A stretch of DNA of 64,000 bases, from the NCBI GenBank assembly GCA_025093555.1, contig JAIWNF010000020.1:620001-684000 (forward strand), read 5' to 3'. This stretch comes from Circinella umbellata (Eukaryota > Mucoromycota > Mucoromycetes > Mucorales > Lichtheimiaceae). The notes below the pieces were generated by a model, which was given only the letters and a program-made list of their open reading frames with translations, was not told the origin of the DNA and did no database searches. The position numbers were made by a program, and so were the translations under genes. Position 1 is the first letter of the stretch. Every line of letters starts with the position of its first letter. Positions 48,601 through 61,500 of the stretch are shown piece by piece.

Positions 48601-51390
48601 TTACACAACACATTGATTCTCTCCTAGCAACAAGCCATGACAACAAAACTCATCCTTTTAATTTTTTTACTTATCCACTCATCTGTTTTTTTATTAGGTA
48701 TACACAAAATTAGCAGAATTATTTGGTATTAGTGATCAAATTTTAATGATTGATGTCATTATGCGAAAAATGTAAGTTTATTTATTTATTCATCTAAAAG
48801 AAAGAAAACTAAATTGGACCCGGTTTACTTATTATTAGCGTCAACAATTTACAATGTTGGGGACATAATGAAGTTGTGATAAGAAGAACATTGGAACTTT
48901 TTAATGAATTAGCAACTGGGTAAGTCAAATGGTGAGAGAAGGGAGAGGTGAAAAGAAAAATAGTATTACATCATTATCAAAAAGGGGAAAAAATAGAGGG
49001 AAAGGCTAAAAAAAAACAAAAAGGAAATATTTAACTAATAAAATAATTCTTAGTTATAGCGCAGTAAAGAATTTACGTAAAATTGAAACCACTCGTTTAG
49101 TACTTCAGAACCACATGTCACCTGAATTTGCTTTTTTCGAAAGCTCAAAGCATCAACAAAATCGAATGCTTTACTATCAAGTTTTATGCAAAGTGTTATT
49201 TAGTGAAGATAACAATGAGCGTGAATTCCACGCATTTATGAAACCATTTGAGTCACGACTACAACAAATTGAAATGTTGGATAGTGTAGAACAATTTCGA
49301 CAAGAACCTGTTCGACGTGCACTTCAAGATATATTTAGAGATTTACGTGGATTTATTCAACCTATTCAAACACGTCGTCATTATTTGATGTTTTTTGATT
49401 GGTTCTATCCTGATTATATGCCCATTCTTTTGAGGGCTTTGGAAGCATGGTCTCCTGACCCTGCCGCAAATACTTTATTGAAATTTTTTGCCGATTTTGT
49501 TTTTAATCGAAGTCAACGTTTGAATTTCCCTATTTCATCACCTAACAGTATTTTAGTCTTTCGGGATACAAGTCGAGTCATCTCTACTTTTGGTCGACAT
49601 ATCTCCGAACGTCAAGTGACGAATGAAAGTGAAAAATATCCATACAAGTAAGTGTATTATTAAGAAGAAAGATCATCATGAGGTTTTTAATAAAATGATA
49701 TCTAACCTATTATTTACGGGGTGGTGATGATGACGACGACGACGTGATATACATATTAGATACAAGGGCATATCCATTTGCTTTAATATTCTATCACGAT
49801 GTCTTGGCGGAAGGTATATCAATTTTGGCGTGTTCTGGTTATATCAAGATAAAGCGATCGACGAAGCATTCCACATGATGTTTCAGCTGATGCTCAGCAT
49901 TCCACTTGATGACCTCATGGTAAATATATGTTTACAAACCTCTCCCCTCCCCCCCAAAAAAAAACTCCTTACTCCCAAGTCCCATTCACTCTCGCTCCCC
50001 TCCCCCAACAACAACATTGTTGTCGTTATTGTTTGTTTGTTTTTATGATAATGTGAAAGCCAAACCTTCCCCCAGTTCTTCTTATCGCTATATATCTTTT
50101 TTTTAGGGATTTCCAAAATTAGCACGGGCTTTTATTACACTATTGGATGACTTTGCCCAAGAACAATTGACGGCATTACCAACACTTGAGCCGAACACAT
50201 TCTTATACCTTATGCAAGCATGTGAACTTGCAGTTGAATCAACAGATAGTTTTATTTTATCCCATGCCTGTGCTACGATCAATAATATTTGTACCTTTGT
50301 AGCTCAAGAAACTGAAAAGAATGAAATCCATAAATCTCTTAATGGTTCTAATAATGAGGATTCCACTTCAAATGATCAACAACGTCGACGTTCTTCTAGT
50401 TCGAAACAAGCACCCGCTACACATTGGTTAATGACTTATTTGACTCAATTCCCTAATATTTTACCATCCTTATTAGTTACTATACTTAATCTCGTTTTAT
50501 TTGATGATACACAAGATCAATGGACATTATCAAGACCACTTTATGTTTTAATGTTATTACAAAAGCAGGTAGAGTATCTTTTTTTTTATATTATATCTAA
50601 AACCTAAAAGAGTATTAGATGTTTGTTTTTTTTTCCTATTTCCTCTTACTCTCCCCCCCCCCACTTCACTCCCCTCCCCCAATATTTCTCTTCTCCTTAA
50701 ATCTTTTGTTCTGGAAGGTGTGAGAATATTTTTTCTTTTTCGAAAGATTAATTTGGGGTTTGGAGGAGGGAAGAAAAGAAAGGGAAAAGTGGGTTGCGTG
50801 GGTATGTGTGGATATACATAATGTAACTATTATTATTATATCTTTTATATATACATACATATATACATATATGTTACTATTATTATTATTATTATTTTAT
50901 CAATGTAATGTAGTACGCAGTAGAATACACAAGTCAAGTCATCAATCAACAATTACCAGAACGTCGGGAATTTGTTACCAAGGTTAGATATCCCTTCTTT
51001 TTTTTGTGTTACTTTATGGAAAAAAAACATTTTTTTTTCACTTGTGTTACCATTCATAATTATAAAAGCTAAGCTTAATATGGATTATTTCATTGGGCTG
51101 ATTTGCTGTTGTTTTTGGGGGGAGGGGGTATTAAACAATATAAAATTAATCAATATATATATATATATACATGTATATAATAGGCATTAAATACTATGAC
51201 TGAAGGAGTTGATTGGACTCTTACTATCAAGGATCGTGAACGATTTTCACAAAATGTATCAGCATTCCGACGAGAATTAACAATGAATAATATTGTATTG
51301 ATTCCAGTATCTTTGGAGCAATCTATTACAAGGACATCAGATGGAATTGGAAATTCTACAACTACAACGACAGGAAATACATTGATGTAA
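45624..51390 (+). CDS. XPO7: Exportin-7 (RanBP16 family) nuclear transport receptor
   Basis: Importin-beta superfamily receptor that binds RanGTP and moves proteins across nuclear pores. The coding region is split into close to twenty exons across 5.8 kb with introns of roughly 60-250 bp. The N-terminus (ERIAYYTTLCEQLYNPKSS) and early HEAT-repeat text match the family: NPLVQTFCLSRLKQLIL, LEYCFMHPDLEPFVISQI, ASLTRFGWADMEEYRN, IPSSWRPMFE near 47010, MECLVQVASVRKALFSGD, NNYNEFCRLLYRFRAT. The middle and end carry IGETNGKSVYTKLAELFG (across a splice), LLRALEAWSPDPAANTLL, RSQRLNFPISSPNSI and a closing Thr/Ser-rich tail. Expected full length is about 1050-1100 residues. A low-complexity Gln/Pro insert sits near residue 55. 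No internal stop is seen within the exons I joined; some small exons are placed only approximately. Confidence 0.9.
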
Positions 51391-51559
51391 TAATGACAGC
51401 CTATCTAATCAAATGAACTACTCTATTATTATTTTTTTAAATAATAATAAAAAAAATTCAAATCAAACAATTTATCAATTCGACCTTTTTATAAAAAAAA
51501 GAGAAATAAAGTAAAATAATAATAATACTAATACCAATGAATGATCTTATTCCTCTTCA
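51391..51559. other. Exportin-7 3' flank
   Basis: AT-rich with several AATAATAATA and AATAAA-like runs, plausible polyadenylation region. No other feature. Confidence 0.35.
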
Positions 51560-52480
51560 GTTAAGACGGAATGGGTGTTCCGTCTTGGTACAGTTATTGG
51601 ACGAATTCATTTTTATTTTCAGACTTTCACGGCTTCTCTCTTAATTTCACTCTTACATATAGATCAAAACTGCTCAACCCGATTGAGTTCAGGTTAATAG
51701 GGCGGAAGATAAACGTAGTCATCTCCATGAGGTTCAATATACTTTATAAATATCGCCCTGATTATGGATAGGTCACAATATCCATTATTAGATAAAACAC
51801 TTTGAACTCTTCGTGCTGGTTCATTTTATTTTTATTGTTTCAGCGACGAAATTGAAATACGTAATGTGCTTTCTCTGGTCTTTTAGCAGTTCCGCCTGGT
51901 CCTTTTCTCTTTTTCGATGGAGCAATGATTCTTAGAACCTTCAGTTATACATTTATCACACATAAATGGGATATGGCTCCCATGATGGTATGTGATTTGG
52001 GTACTTCCACTGTCAGTTCCTCCTCTGCCTTTGCCCATGCCTACCGCGCTTTATGTTTATGTTAAAACTCGACTCAGCGATCGAACGCAGTTTGTCAATT
52101 ATTCCGTAACCCATTTTGGAATATAGCCTCTATCTCCAGTTTTACTATTGCGCTCTTCGAGTTGGAAATGAACTCTTTTGACTGACATTGCGTATAATAG
52201 TCTTCCAACAGGTCTCCCGCTTCCCGGTTTTCTTAGGCATAAATCTTCTCATCATCATTTGCTTCTTTCATGTCAGATGATTGCTCTTTGGTTTTATTCA
52301 CTTTTAATGATCTTTCTGGGGGATTTTCAGATCCATATAAAAAGTGAAGGTAGTTATTGAGGTCAAAGGATATTGCTTATCGTCGACCTCCGTCTGGTAC
52401 TCAATAACTATATTTTTCATCTGTTAACATCTCATTTCCATCATCATAGCGAAAGAACGATATTTCAAAATACTTGTATT
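51560..52480 (-). mobile_element. Decayed DDE transposase relic (Tc1/mariner-like)
   Basis: Read leftwards near 51720-51650, the translation YLPPY-stop-PELNRVEQF-stop-SICKSEIKRE carries the hallmark of the last catalytic block of Tc1/mariner-type DDE enzymes (YLPPYSPELNPIE region) with two in-frame stops. The rest of the interval, up to about 52480, gives broken frames that could be the rest of the element, for example a MGKGRGGTDSGSTQ stretch near 52030-51990, but these parts are less certain. No terminal inverted repeats or target duplication were identified. It is dead. Confidence 0.6.
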
Positions 52481-52760
52481 TCATATTAAAAAGCAAAGCA
52501 AACGAGATTTTGACTTTTGCTAGAATTTTTATTCGCTGAAAGAGTAATAATTGTGTATGATATTATTAAAATCCCTTATACAATGTTTTACATTACAGTT
52601 ACATTTTGATAATACAAGCGGTATGATATGAGTTAAGAATTAATGATATAATGAGTAAAAACAATTAACCCGAGTTCTGTCTACTGATCGCTCGGTGATC
52701 GCTTTTATGACTCGGGGCTCTAATGAAACACCAAAGTCGCAATTTTCACATACATTTGAT

Positions 52761-54320
52761 TCATTGTAACAAATAATTAAAAATTGCTTCCATAACATTG
52801 TATAAGCGATTAAGATAAGGAACAAATTGGGGCAGTTCATCTAATGAAAATGGAAGGCGAATAGTATCTAATTGGATCTCATTCTGGCGTCGAAGGACCA
52901 AGCGGGCGAAGCCTTGGAAGAACCTGTGGAGGAGGCCGGTGACGATGAACTTCCTGTTGAGTTCCTTCGTCAGCCGCGCAATGAGCAAGGCAAGGTCCGC
53001 AATGCCAAGATTGCTGATGTTGATGCGGCCGTATTGGCATTCAACCATAGCAAATACATTACTAACTGGCTCACTTGAGTAAAATTTTACATTTGTGCCT
53101 AATGGTCAGGATTAAGTATGTCAAGTGACTGTATATATGCTCTTCCGATTTCATTTATAATGAACTTACCAATCGCCATTACAGCAAATGTGTGCTTCAA
53201 CTTGTATTGAGTAGTTGCCTCTTTTGAAAAGATACCTAAAAGATGCAAATCAAGATTGATTTTTTTTGTGATTCTGTGCCTTGCCAATTGGTTTTACTTC
53301 CATAAAACCGAGAAATTTTTTTTATGCATCCATCTGGTCGACTTTTTATGAAATTATCGTTCAATCCAATAGTATTAGTCCATTTGAAGATAATCTTATC
53401 ATCACCACTGTCAAAAAGTGGTTGAAAAAGTGGTTGGAGATATCTGGTGCATAACTCAAACTCTTGGATTTCTTCTGTTTGGTTCTCAAATGGGAGTGCT
53501 TCAATCATAACTTTGACACAAGAGAGCAATTTTGTGACGATGGGATCAGCGTTGTCACTTGTTAGTGCTAAAATTTCAGTCACCGCATCTATTCTCGATG
53601 CTCCACAATTCAGGCCGTTAACAATTTGTATGAGAGCCATCATAATATTCATGGGGAATTTATGGTCCGTGCCCTTAAATTCAAGAGAATTGTATATACT
53701 TTTTCTGATACAATCTATTTCGGAAGTGAAATGACGCTCCAAATCTGTATGATAATTCTTTTTTCCAATAAGAAGGACATTAGAGAGGGCGAGAAGATGC
53801 TGTAAGTGACTTTCAAATGTTAAAAGTGATGTTGACAACGACTCCAATACAGACAGCTTAAACCGGGTTAATGAAATCGAAATATCCTGGTGGTTACCGT
53901 CATCTGTGTTGCCATCGTTAATTTTAAGATCCTTGGAAATAATTTTTTTGGCTTCGTCCAAGGTTATTGACTCCACGGTCTCCATGGTTTCCAATGTATT
54001 GGAGCTTGTTGAACTGGGGTTTGGAGTTGCAACGACATCACCAGCATTTGCTTCACTGTTGTTCGCCTGATCTCTTTGTTTCCAGTAATTTGCTGCTTCC
54101 TTAGTTTTGCGCCATTTGTTGTAGCCGTCAAGTATTTTCGCTTGTTTTTCTTGATTTCTACATACTTAATGACATCTAAGAATCGAATTTGTGCGCGTCT
54201 TTTGGTGTATGTCTTGAAAAAATCGAAGAAACTAAAGTGAGAGATCTCGTTTTTATTATGTCTTAACCAGTTTATCTCACTGGGAAGTTTTCTATTTCGC
54301 GTTTTCTTTGGCGTAGGCAT
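52761..54320 (-). pseudogene. Frameshifted relative of the PD-(D/E)XK-like family
   Basis: Read leftwards, a probable start at 54320 (MPTPKKTRNRKLP) leads into a Lys-rich region, then a long frame (53994-53236) with helical text, then EIQEFELCTRYLQPLFQPLF, FKWTNT and RPDGCI. These match the order Glu-helix, NT, RPD of the intact gene at 37880-39290. The frame changes just after, where the GEVK-like block should be, and changes again at an eight-A run near 53263; the text then continues with LDLHLLGIFSKEATTQYKLK, and in a third frame with AMVECQYGRINISNLGIADL. At least three frame changes, one more near 54150, argue for a pseudogene. It lacks visible zinc fingers. Introns could explain one of the shifts but not all. 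Confidence 0.7.
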
Positions 54321-54754
54321 AAAGTTTATAACTTGGGGATATGGTTTTTTAAAAATAAAAAAAATCAGAGCATCGCCTCCCCCCCCTTTAGAATGCGTGA
54401 CTCTTATACAAGTATTTTTGGGAGTAAACATAAACACACCAACCCCCACCTCTTTTTAAGTCACGTGTTAACTAAATTTAATAAAAGTGAGATGTATACA
54501 CGAAAAAGAACGAAACGACAAAAACATTAAAAAAGGCAAACATAACTACAATCTAATTAAGACCATCTTTATTTCAAGTAGAAAAATAATGACTATATAC
54601 AGGTGTATACGACAACATTAAGAGCTTTGCTGTATCTATAAATTAAAAAAAAAGGGTCAGTAAACCGTCTATTTCTAGAGTCAATAGCCGTCAAGTTTGT
54701 ACTAAAGTAGGCAAAGCACAATGACTCTGCGTGTCTTTCGAAACTCAACGAAAA
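54321..54754. other. AT-rich interval inside the relic region
   Basis: No supportable gene. Contains a C-run near 54380 and A-runs near 54525 and 54645. Confidence 0.3.
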
Positions 54755-54916
54755 TATGGTGAAGTTCAGCTACAAGACTTAGGCTGACACAAAGGCCAGC
54801 GTGTTCGTTCGCCTACTAAACGTGGGCATATTCGGTGGTATGGTGAAGTTCAGCTACAAGACTTGGACTGACACAAAGGCCAGCGTGTTCGTTCACCTAC
54901 TAAACGTGGGCATACC
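54755..54916. repeat. Two-copy 84 bp tandem duplication
   Basis: The segment starting TATGGTGAAGTTCAGCTACA occurs at 54755 and again at 54839, with about 76 of the 84 bases nearly identical (few substitutions, e.g. TTAGGC versus TTGGAC) through AAACGTGGGCATA. GC content is higher than the surroundings. Function unknown; it lies among transposon relics. Confidence 0.9.
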
Positions 54917-56565
54917 TTTCCTATTGACCGTTCTACTGAGTAAGCTGTAAAAACTTACCATTATCCTATGGGTAGAAGAAACAAGGAACAAGGAACAAGG
55001 AAGAATTTTTTCTTCGTAAATTATGACTATCAAAGCCACATTTCACCTCCGCCAATAAAATAAAGCAATTTTACTCGCTGATGGAACACTCAACCTGTTA
55101 TGCACCATTTTTTTTTCAAATTCCGTAGCTGGGCCAAACTGAAATAATATTAAGGGCCACACTATCCTGCAGCACCTGTAACGTCTACGTTTCTGCAATT
55201 GTCAACCTGTAGAACTATTAAAGGCTCATATGTTGCAACAGCACGGAATCCCCGCGCACCAAAGTTATCACACAACTACTCAAAGTAGTTCGCATGCGAG
55301 AATCCAGCAACAATCGAAAGAACATTGTCGCCAAAAAAAAAGAGAAAATCACTTTTACGATACACATGTCAATGAAGTTATGTAAGTAGCATTTTGAATA
55401 TACGTGTTTATGATCGTAGTTGCTCTTACTTTTAAGTTATGTATGAACTTTACAATATAGGACTAAAAGTCACTGTTTACTATTAAGGTGCCACCAGTAC
55501 AGTGATATTCAAAAATGAAAAATGTTTCTATGGAAGTGAAGTGGACATCGCGTTTCTTTTTTTTTTTTTTTGACGCCGTTACTTATGTATCGGCTACTTA
55601 AAGAACGCTTCTGCGAAGGAACCTTTTCGTCACTTTCGGTTTGGCTAATTTTTTGTCTCTTTTCCTTATGATAAACACTGTTTACTACTCTTATTTGTTC
55701 CACTCTTTCCGTGGAATGAATTGCCAATAAAATGGTTTGTGACTACGAGCCATTTACATTCGAATATCGTTTCGTAACGTGTATACCAAATATGTAAGTG
55801 TTATAAATATCGTATATTAGATTCTAATTATATATTCTCTGAGTAGCAATGATGTGATTAAGAAACTAACTTTTGAAATATTATATTTCAGTATCGAAGA
55901 TTTCCCAACCGTTTGCACGAAAGACCTATTAGGCGAACATGACCTAATTTCTCCGGCCGTTGATTCTATTCTTCGATCATTGTTTTTCATCCCACAAGCA
56001 AAGGCTACGATGGTTACCCAATTTCCTATCTGCTTTATTAACTACATTGGAGGAGATTTTTTTTTCCAACAATAACATAATATATTATACTTCAAGCCTG
56101 AAACCAATGTCAAGAAACGCGCGTGTCGCACAAAACGTGTAGCGAGACCAGACGACGTGTTGTCTACCATCGAGTCTATAACCTTTTCGAACTCGAAAAT
56201 GTTCGGAGAGGTTAAAGGCAGCCCTGTGCGATAGATCTTGTAAGGCAGGCAAAACTTGCCAAAGGTACTACGTATCGACACAACACGGGTTTTGACAAGG
56301 TCATGGTGTTCCATGCAGTTGGTATGTGTTCCATTACTATTAATATACCTTTCTTCTTTGAGTATATATATAATATTGACAAAAATAGCTAACATACAAA
56401 ATATGAAATATATCATTTAGGAACATTCCATATGTTTTACAATGTGTTCTTATATGTTAGAAGGCGGGTCTGTTGTAGCTGAACTTCAAAAATTGTGCCT
56501 TGTCTGCTAGGTGGGTGAAAATCTTTATTTACCCAATGTCCTTAGGATGTGTAACTGCTGATATC
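54917..56565. other. Relic-rich interval before the Crypton-like remains
   Basis: No intact gene. The plus strand at about 55220-55375 reads KAHMLQQHGIPAHQSYHTTT and onward for about 50 codons without a stop; 55880-56045 has a short open stretch (IEDFPTVCTKDLLGEHD). Both could be N-terminal parts of the recombinase relic that follows, but I cannot show it. The minus strand at 56300-56090 also has an open stretch of unknown nature. Confidence 0.3.
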
Positions 56566-57090
56566 GAATGTCATGCTTTGGTTATATTACTTGATCATGG
56601 AAAAACAAGTACTTAATACGGCTCTTGTATCCGAAACGACGATATCAAGATTTGCCCTTGGACCGTTGTACAAGAGCCTTTCCCTAATATGACTAAAGCC
56701 TGAATCTTGGTATGACATCAAGTTATGCAAACCTCGACAATACAAAGAAGATGCAACACAAGGCACATAATGATGCTATTGAAAAAGTGTACAAGGCGTG
56801 TCAGATTCGGAGAATTCCTGTTCAGTATATGAACAACACCACCACCACATCTGGCACTACAGACTAATCCTCCTTATTACAAGATGAGCTGTGGCATTAC
56901 AAATCTCTATGACGCGTGGTGTGAATGGCATACGGGCTTATATGGTTTTACCTGCAGTCTCAGAACTAGAACGTACTTGGATCAATTCGTCGTGCGACTA
57001 TTATCCGTGAAATTCAAGCCTATCAAGAAAAATACCAACTTACACCTGAAGCCGTCATAAAAGAGATTGATAACAAATCTATTTAGAGCT
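56566..57090 (+). mobile_element. Decayed Crypton-type tyrosine recombinase / GCR1_C relic
   Basis: Plus-strand frames, broken by stops, carry text of the Crypton-like fungal family with an Ndc10/CBF3-like middle and a GCR1_C end: CHALVILLDHGKTST then YGSCIRNDDIKICP (56569-56670), EPFPNMTKA, WYDIKLCKPRQYKED, NDAIEKVYKACQIRRIP near 56775, then LYDAWCEWHTGLYGF near 56905 (the W-x-E-W-x-x-G-L motif that opens GCR1_C domains), and finally IIREIQAYQEKYQLTPEAVI near 57005-57065. The catalytic Arg-His-x-x-Arg-Tyr block is not recognisable. Frames shift several times, so it is dead. Family assignment comes from recalled motif order, not a search. Confidence 0.6.
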
Positions 57091-58578
57091 TTACCAAGTT
57101 ACAAGTCAATCAATTAGATATGTATATGAAAATCGAAACAAAAAAATAAAACCAATTATTATATAACTAGTTTCAAAAAATTGTTGCAATAGAAAGTAAA
57201 AAAAAATCATTAGAGGATAAGCAAACTTTATGTAAGGACGCGACCCTAATTCTATCTATTTTATCTGAGTCTAAACAAACCACTACTATTATGCACACCA
57301 GTCTATTTTTTAAAATCCGCCAGACTTTTAAATGGATTTTGTCGACCCAAGTAAATCGTTCCACTTGTTTTCAAATTTAGAAAGAATTACTTATTATTTA
57401 GATAAATTGTCTTTTTTATTATTCCCCAATAAAAACTTTAGGTTCTTTTGATATAATGGTTTTTTTTTCTCACCATAATGCAAATCCCCCCCCAAGTTAA
57501 AAAAGATCGAACCCTGTAAATATAGATTATATATTTATATATATATAGTTTTATTGTAACGTTACACACACAACACACATACGTAGCTTTTTTTTTTTTT
57601 TGAGGTGGGGGAAGAGAGTCACCTGGTTTTTGTTGGGAGTCATTAAGGTTTATCTTTTTTTTTTTTTTTTTTTTTTAGTTTGATAAAAAACATCCGTTCG
57701 CTTTGTTACACTTAACTTTAATGTTTTAAACGTTCATCCTTTTTAGTCTGTCCCCCTAGAATTGGTCGTTCCCTTCTTCCTTTCTCTTCCCCTCCCCCCA
57801 AAAGAACACTTTTTCTATCTCTCTCCCCTTCTCTTCCTTTTTTTTTTTTTTTTTTAAGGTTTAGTACCAGCGTGAAAGAAAATAAAATTATGTGGTGTTC
57901 ATGTTAAAACAACAACGCACTAAACCTTTTATAGTTTAAATCAAGTTTTTAATTTTATCTTTTAATGTTCTAAAAAAAAAGTTTTATATAAATGTATTGC
58001 ACACAAACAACACACACACACACTTACAACTTTGCAATTGAATAAAGAGAGAGAAGAACTTATACAGACTTTAAATAGGAAAGAACGATACATTGTTTCC
58101 AATGTTCTGGAATTTCTATAACCCCATTCAAACTTGTCAATTACATTTTTTTTTTGGTCTCCCTCAAAAGAATATTATGTAATTTTTTTCAACATGGAGG
58201 GTGTTGAACCATTTATTATGAACCGTCTTTTATCTGTGTGTCTTTTTTTTAGAGCGGGGGGGGGGTATATAATAAATGTGTGGGAAAAATATAAAATTTT
58301 TAATTATCACAAAAAAAAAAAAGGGTCGGGAAAATTTTTTTCCAATGACTGAACACTGTTTTACTTTATAATAAAAAAATATTATTACTTCTTCAAGAAT
58401 CCCTTTTCTTTAGAAGGGGGGATGATTCTGTCAGTGTAATAAATGGGATCAAAATGTACAAATTTATATAAAAAAAAAAAGGGCGAGGGGAGGGAAGGGA
58501 AAGTTTTTTTTTTTTGGGGGGGGGGAGGGGAAAAATTACAAATTTGATTAAAAAAAATAATTGATTTTTATTTATTAT
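57091..58578. other. 3' flank of CYC8 with long homopolymers
   Basis: About 1.5 kb of AT-rich DNA with T-runs of 15 or more (57655-57680, 57838-57856), several C- and G-runs, and CA runs. Probably holds the long 3' untranslated region of the Cyc8 gene near 58500 and otherwise nothing I can support. Confidence 0.4.
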
Positions 58579-61500
58579 TTAAGCAGCAGATGGAGAAGAA
58601 GGTTGTTTTTGATGATGATGATGATGTGAATGATCTACATTATCAATAATAGAAGGAGGATGAGAGGGTGGTTGTGTATTGACTACTTGTTTTGGAGAAA
58701 ATGATTCACGATGCATAGGTGATTTTTTTTCAGTGGAGTCATTGCTACTACTACTGCTACTACTACTACTACTCGTACTATGCACTCGATGACTTGTAGC
58801 TGGTAATGGTCCTCCTACGTGATGAGAAGGAGGTGGTAAAGAAGTCGTCGTAGATGGATGATGATGATGATTTATATTGGATGGTGTCGTATTCGATGCT
58901 AATGGATGTGGATGAGGTGGAGGAGGTCCATGATGTTGTTGATGATGATGCGTAGGGGATCGTGATTCATTAGATGATTGAGAAGGTTCATAATCAATAA
59001 TCATTCGAGTAGACATCATATTAGGTGAAGAAGAAGAAGTAGTAGTAGTAGAAGAATGATGTTGTGAAAGTCGTGGTCTTTTGTCAGCTTCATGTGAATG
59101 ATCCATACTGGTAGAAGGTCGTTTTTCAGGTACTTTTTGTGCAAGACTAATTAATGAACTAGCTGCATTTTCATCATTTCTACGTGTACTACTTTCTGGA
59201 AAAGAAAGTCGTCGCATAGCATGGTCGTGAGGTGAAGTCGTTGTATTTGATCCTTGTTTCTTTTCATCCATCGGTGGATAACTGCCTGATGAACCATAAT
59301 AAGGTGAATTATTATTACGTGAAGGTGGACGCATAGGTCTTGGAGAAGGTGGAACAGGAGATCGTGTTCCCATAGCAATAGAAGAAGATACTGCTGGTAA
59401 AGTACCATTGGGTGGTATTCCATTACTTATCACGGGTGAATCGTGTGATTTATTATTAGATGAAGAAGTTGAATTGTTTCGTTGATAAGTAGGTGGTGGT
59501 GGAAGTTGAGGTGGACGATCTAAAATAGGAGGATTCATTTGTATTCTTTCATTAGGTGTAGGTGCACGTCCAAGACCACCAATGTCAGGAATTCGAACAT
59601 CTTCACCACGTTCATGATGACCATGAGAAACGGGAGATCGTCCACGTTCATTTGGCATAGGTAAATCACGTGGAGGTGGCCATTGATCCTATATATTTTA
59701 TATGATTCATGTTAGTTAGTAATTTTTTTGGGAGGTATTATTGAAAGGATAAATTAAAATCTTACCATAGTACTTCGTCTCGATGGTTGTTGTTGTTGAT
59801 CAAAAGGTCTTGGTGTACTACCAGGATAATTTGAAGGTGGAGCAGGACCACTGTGTGGAGGACCTCCTACTAAAGGAGGTGGAGGTGGGAATTGAGCTGA
59901 TGAACTTGATGTATGCGTACCATTGGAATGAGATGGATGATGAGGTGGACCATTTTGAGAATATTGATATGGATTATTCACATCTTGAGGTATAGGTGTA
60001 GTAACAGAAGGAGGTGGACCTGAGGTTGTATTATTATTATGATTGGGTGCAGATGTTGTAGTAGTAGTTGTTGTTGTTGTTGTTGAATTACCATTCGATG
60101 TACTTGAAATACCGTGAGTTTTACGCAACAGTTCCAGCCGTTGACGAATATGAGGATTATTTGGATCCAATTCACTTGCTCTTTGATAGGCATCCAAAGC
60201 ATCTTGAATTTGATTATTACATGATTCATAAAGTGTACCCAAATCATACCATACTTCACTAATATAAGGATTTAAACGAATCGCTCGACTATACGCATCC
60301 AATGCATCCCGGTATTGATTGATTTGATAATATAAAACACCAATAGAACACCAAAAAGTTGGATTACGTGCATCTCGATAAACAGCTTGTTGATACGCTT
60401 CATAAGCCTTATTATAATTTTGTTCAGCCATATAACATCGTCCCAATAAATACCATGATTGAGCATCTGTACTGTCTGCTTTTAAAGAGCGTGTCAAATA
60501 ATTAACAGCAGCCCCTTGATTTGAAAATGAGGTATTTTGTTGATGATAAAGCCAACCTAATTGTTGTAATACTTTAGCATGATCAGGATTTTCATTTAAA
60601 ACACGTTCATAGGCTTCTTTTGCATTTTCATACTAAAATAGAAAGTTTTTGTTAATCATTTCTGTTTTGGAAACAATCTAAACTTTCAATCTACCCCCCT
60701 CCCCATAATATCAAGTTTTATTCTATTCATGTCATCTTTTTATCCTAATTTTTCCCCCCTCTCTCTCTCTACCCTGAAGATTCCTTAATTTTATATATAT
60801 ATATATATATATGGACATGCACTGGTCCAAGAAATCTCCCCTTTTTCCCCGAAAAGAAAAAAAAAGTATTATTATTATTATTTACCTCCTTTTGTTGTTC
60901 ATATACATGACCCGTTTGAAACCAAATATCAACTTCTGTCAAAGGTCTTGGAGGATTTCGTAAAATATATCGAAAGCACTATAATATTCAATAGAATGAG
61001 TCACCTCTATATATATATATATATATCTTTATATAAACAACCTTTCCCCTTACCTGTAAACTAAGATCATATTTTTGTTGTTGTTTATAAATGATACCAA
61101 GACGAAAATAAATTTCATTTGCTTTTTCAAAATTTGTATCCATTTTCATTACTGCTGAAAAAGCTTCTTCTGCATGTTCAATAGAACCATAACGATCATA
61201 TAAAATACCAATACCATACCAAAGTTTTGGATCCTTTTCAGTGAAAAAAAAAATTTCATGTTTTTATTATTAGTTGCTATATAAAAAAAAAAGATCCCCT
61301 TTAAAGTTTTTTTATAGATATAATTTTACCTTTGGATTGGGTAAATGATAAAGTGCTTGTTGATAGGCATGATAAGCATCTTGTAAATTTTCCATCATTA
61401 AATAACAATGACCTAAAGCACTCCATGTTTCTCCATTACTTTCTTGAATTGCTATGATACGTTTAAAATAATCTACAGCCTATATATATATATATATATT

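Noticed and set aside
58579..59658. Separate small gene encoding the Pro/Ser/His-rich protein
   Set aside because: It continues in frame from the TPR exons through a short intron near 59700 and forms the disordered tail of Cyc8.
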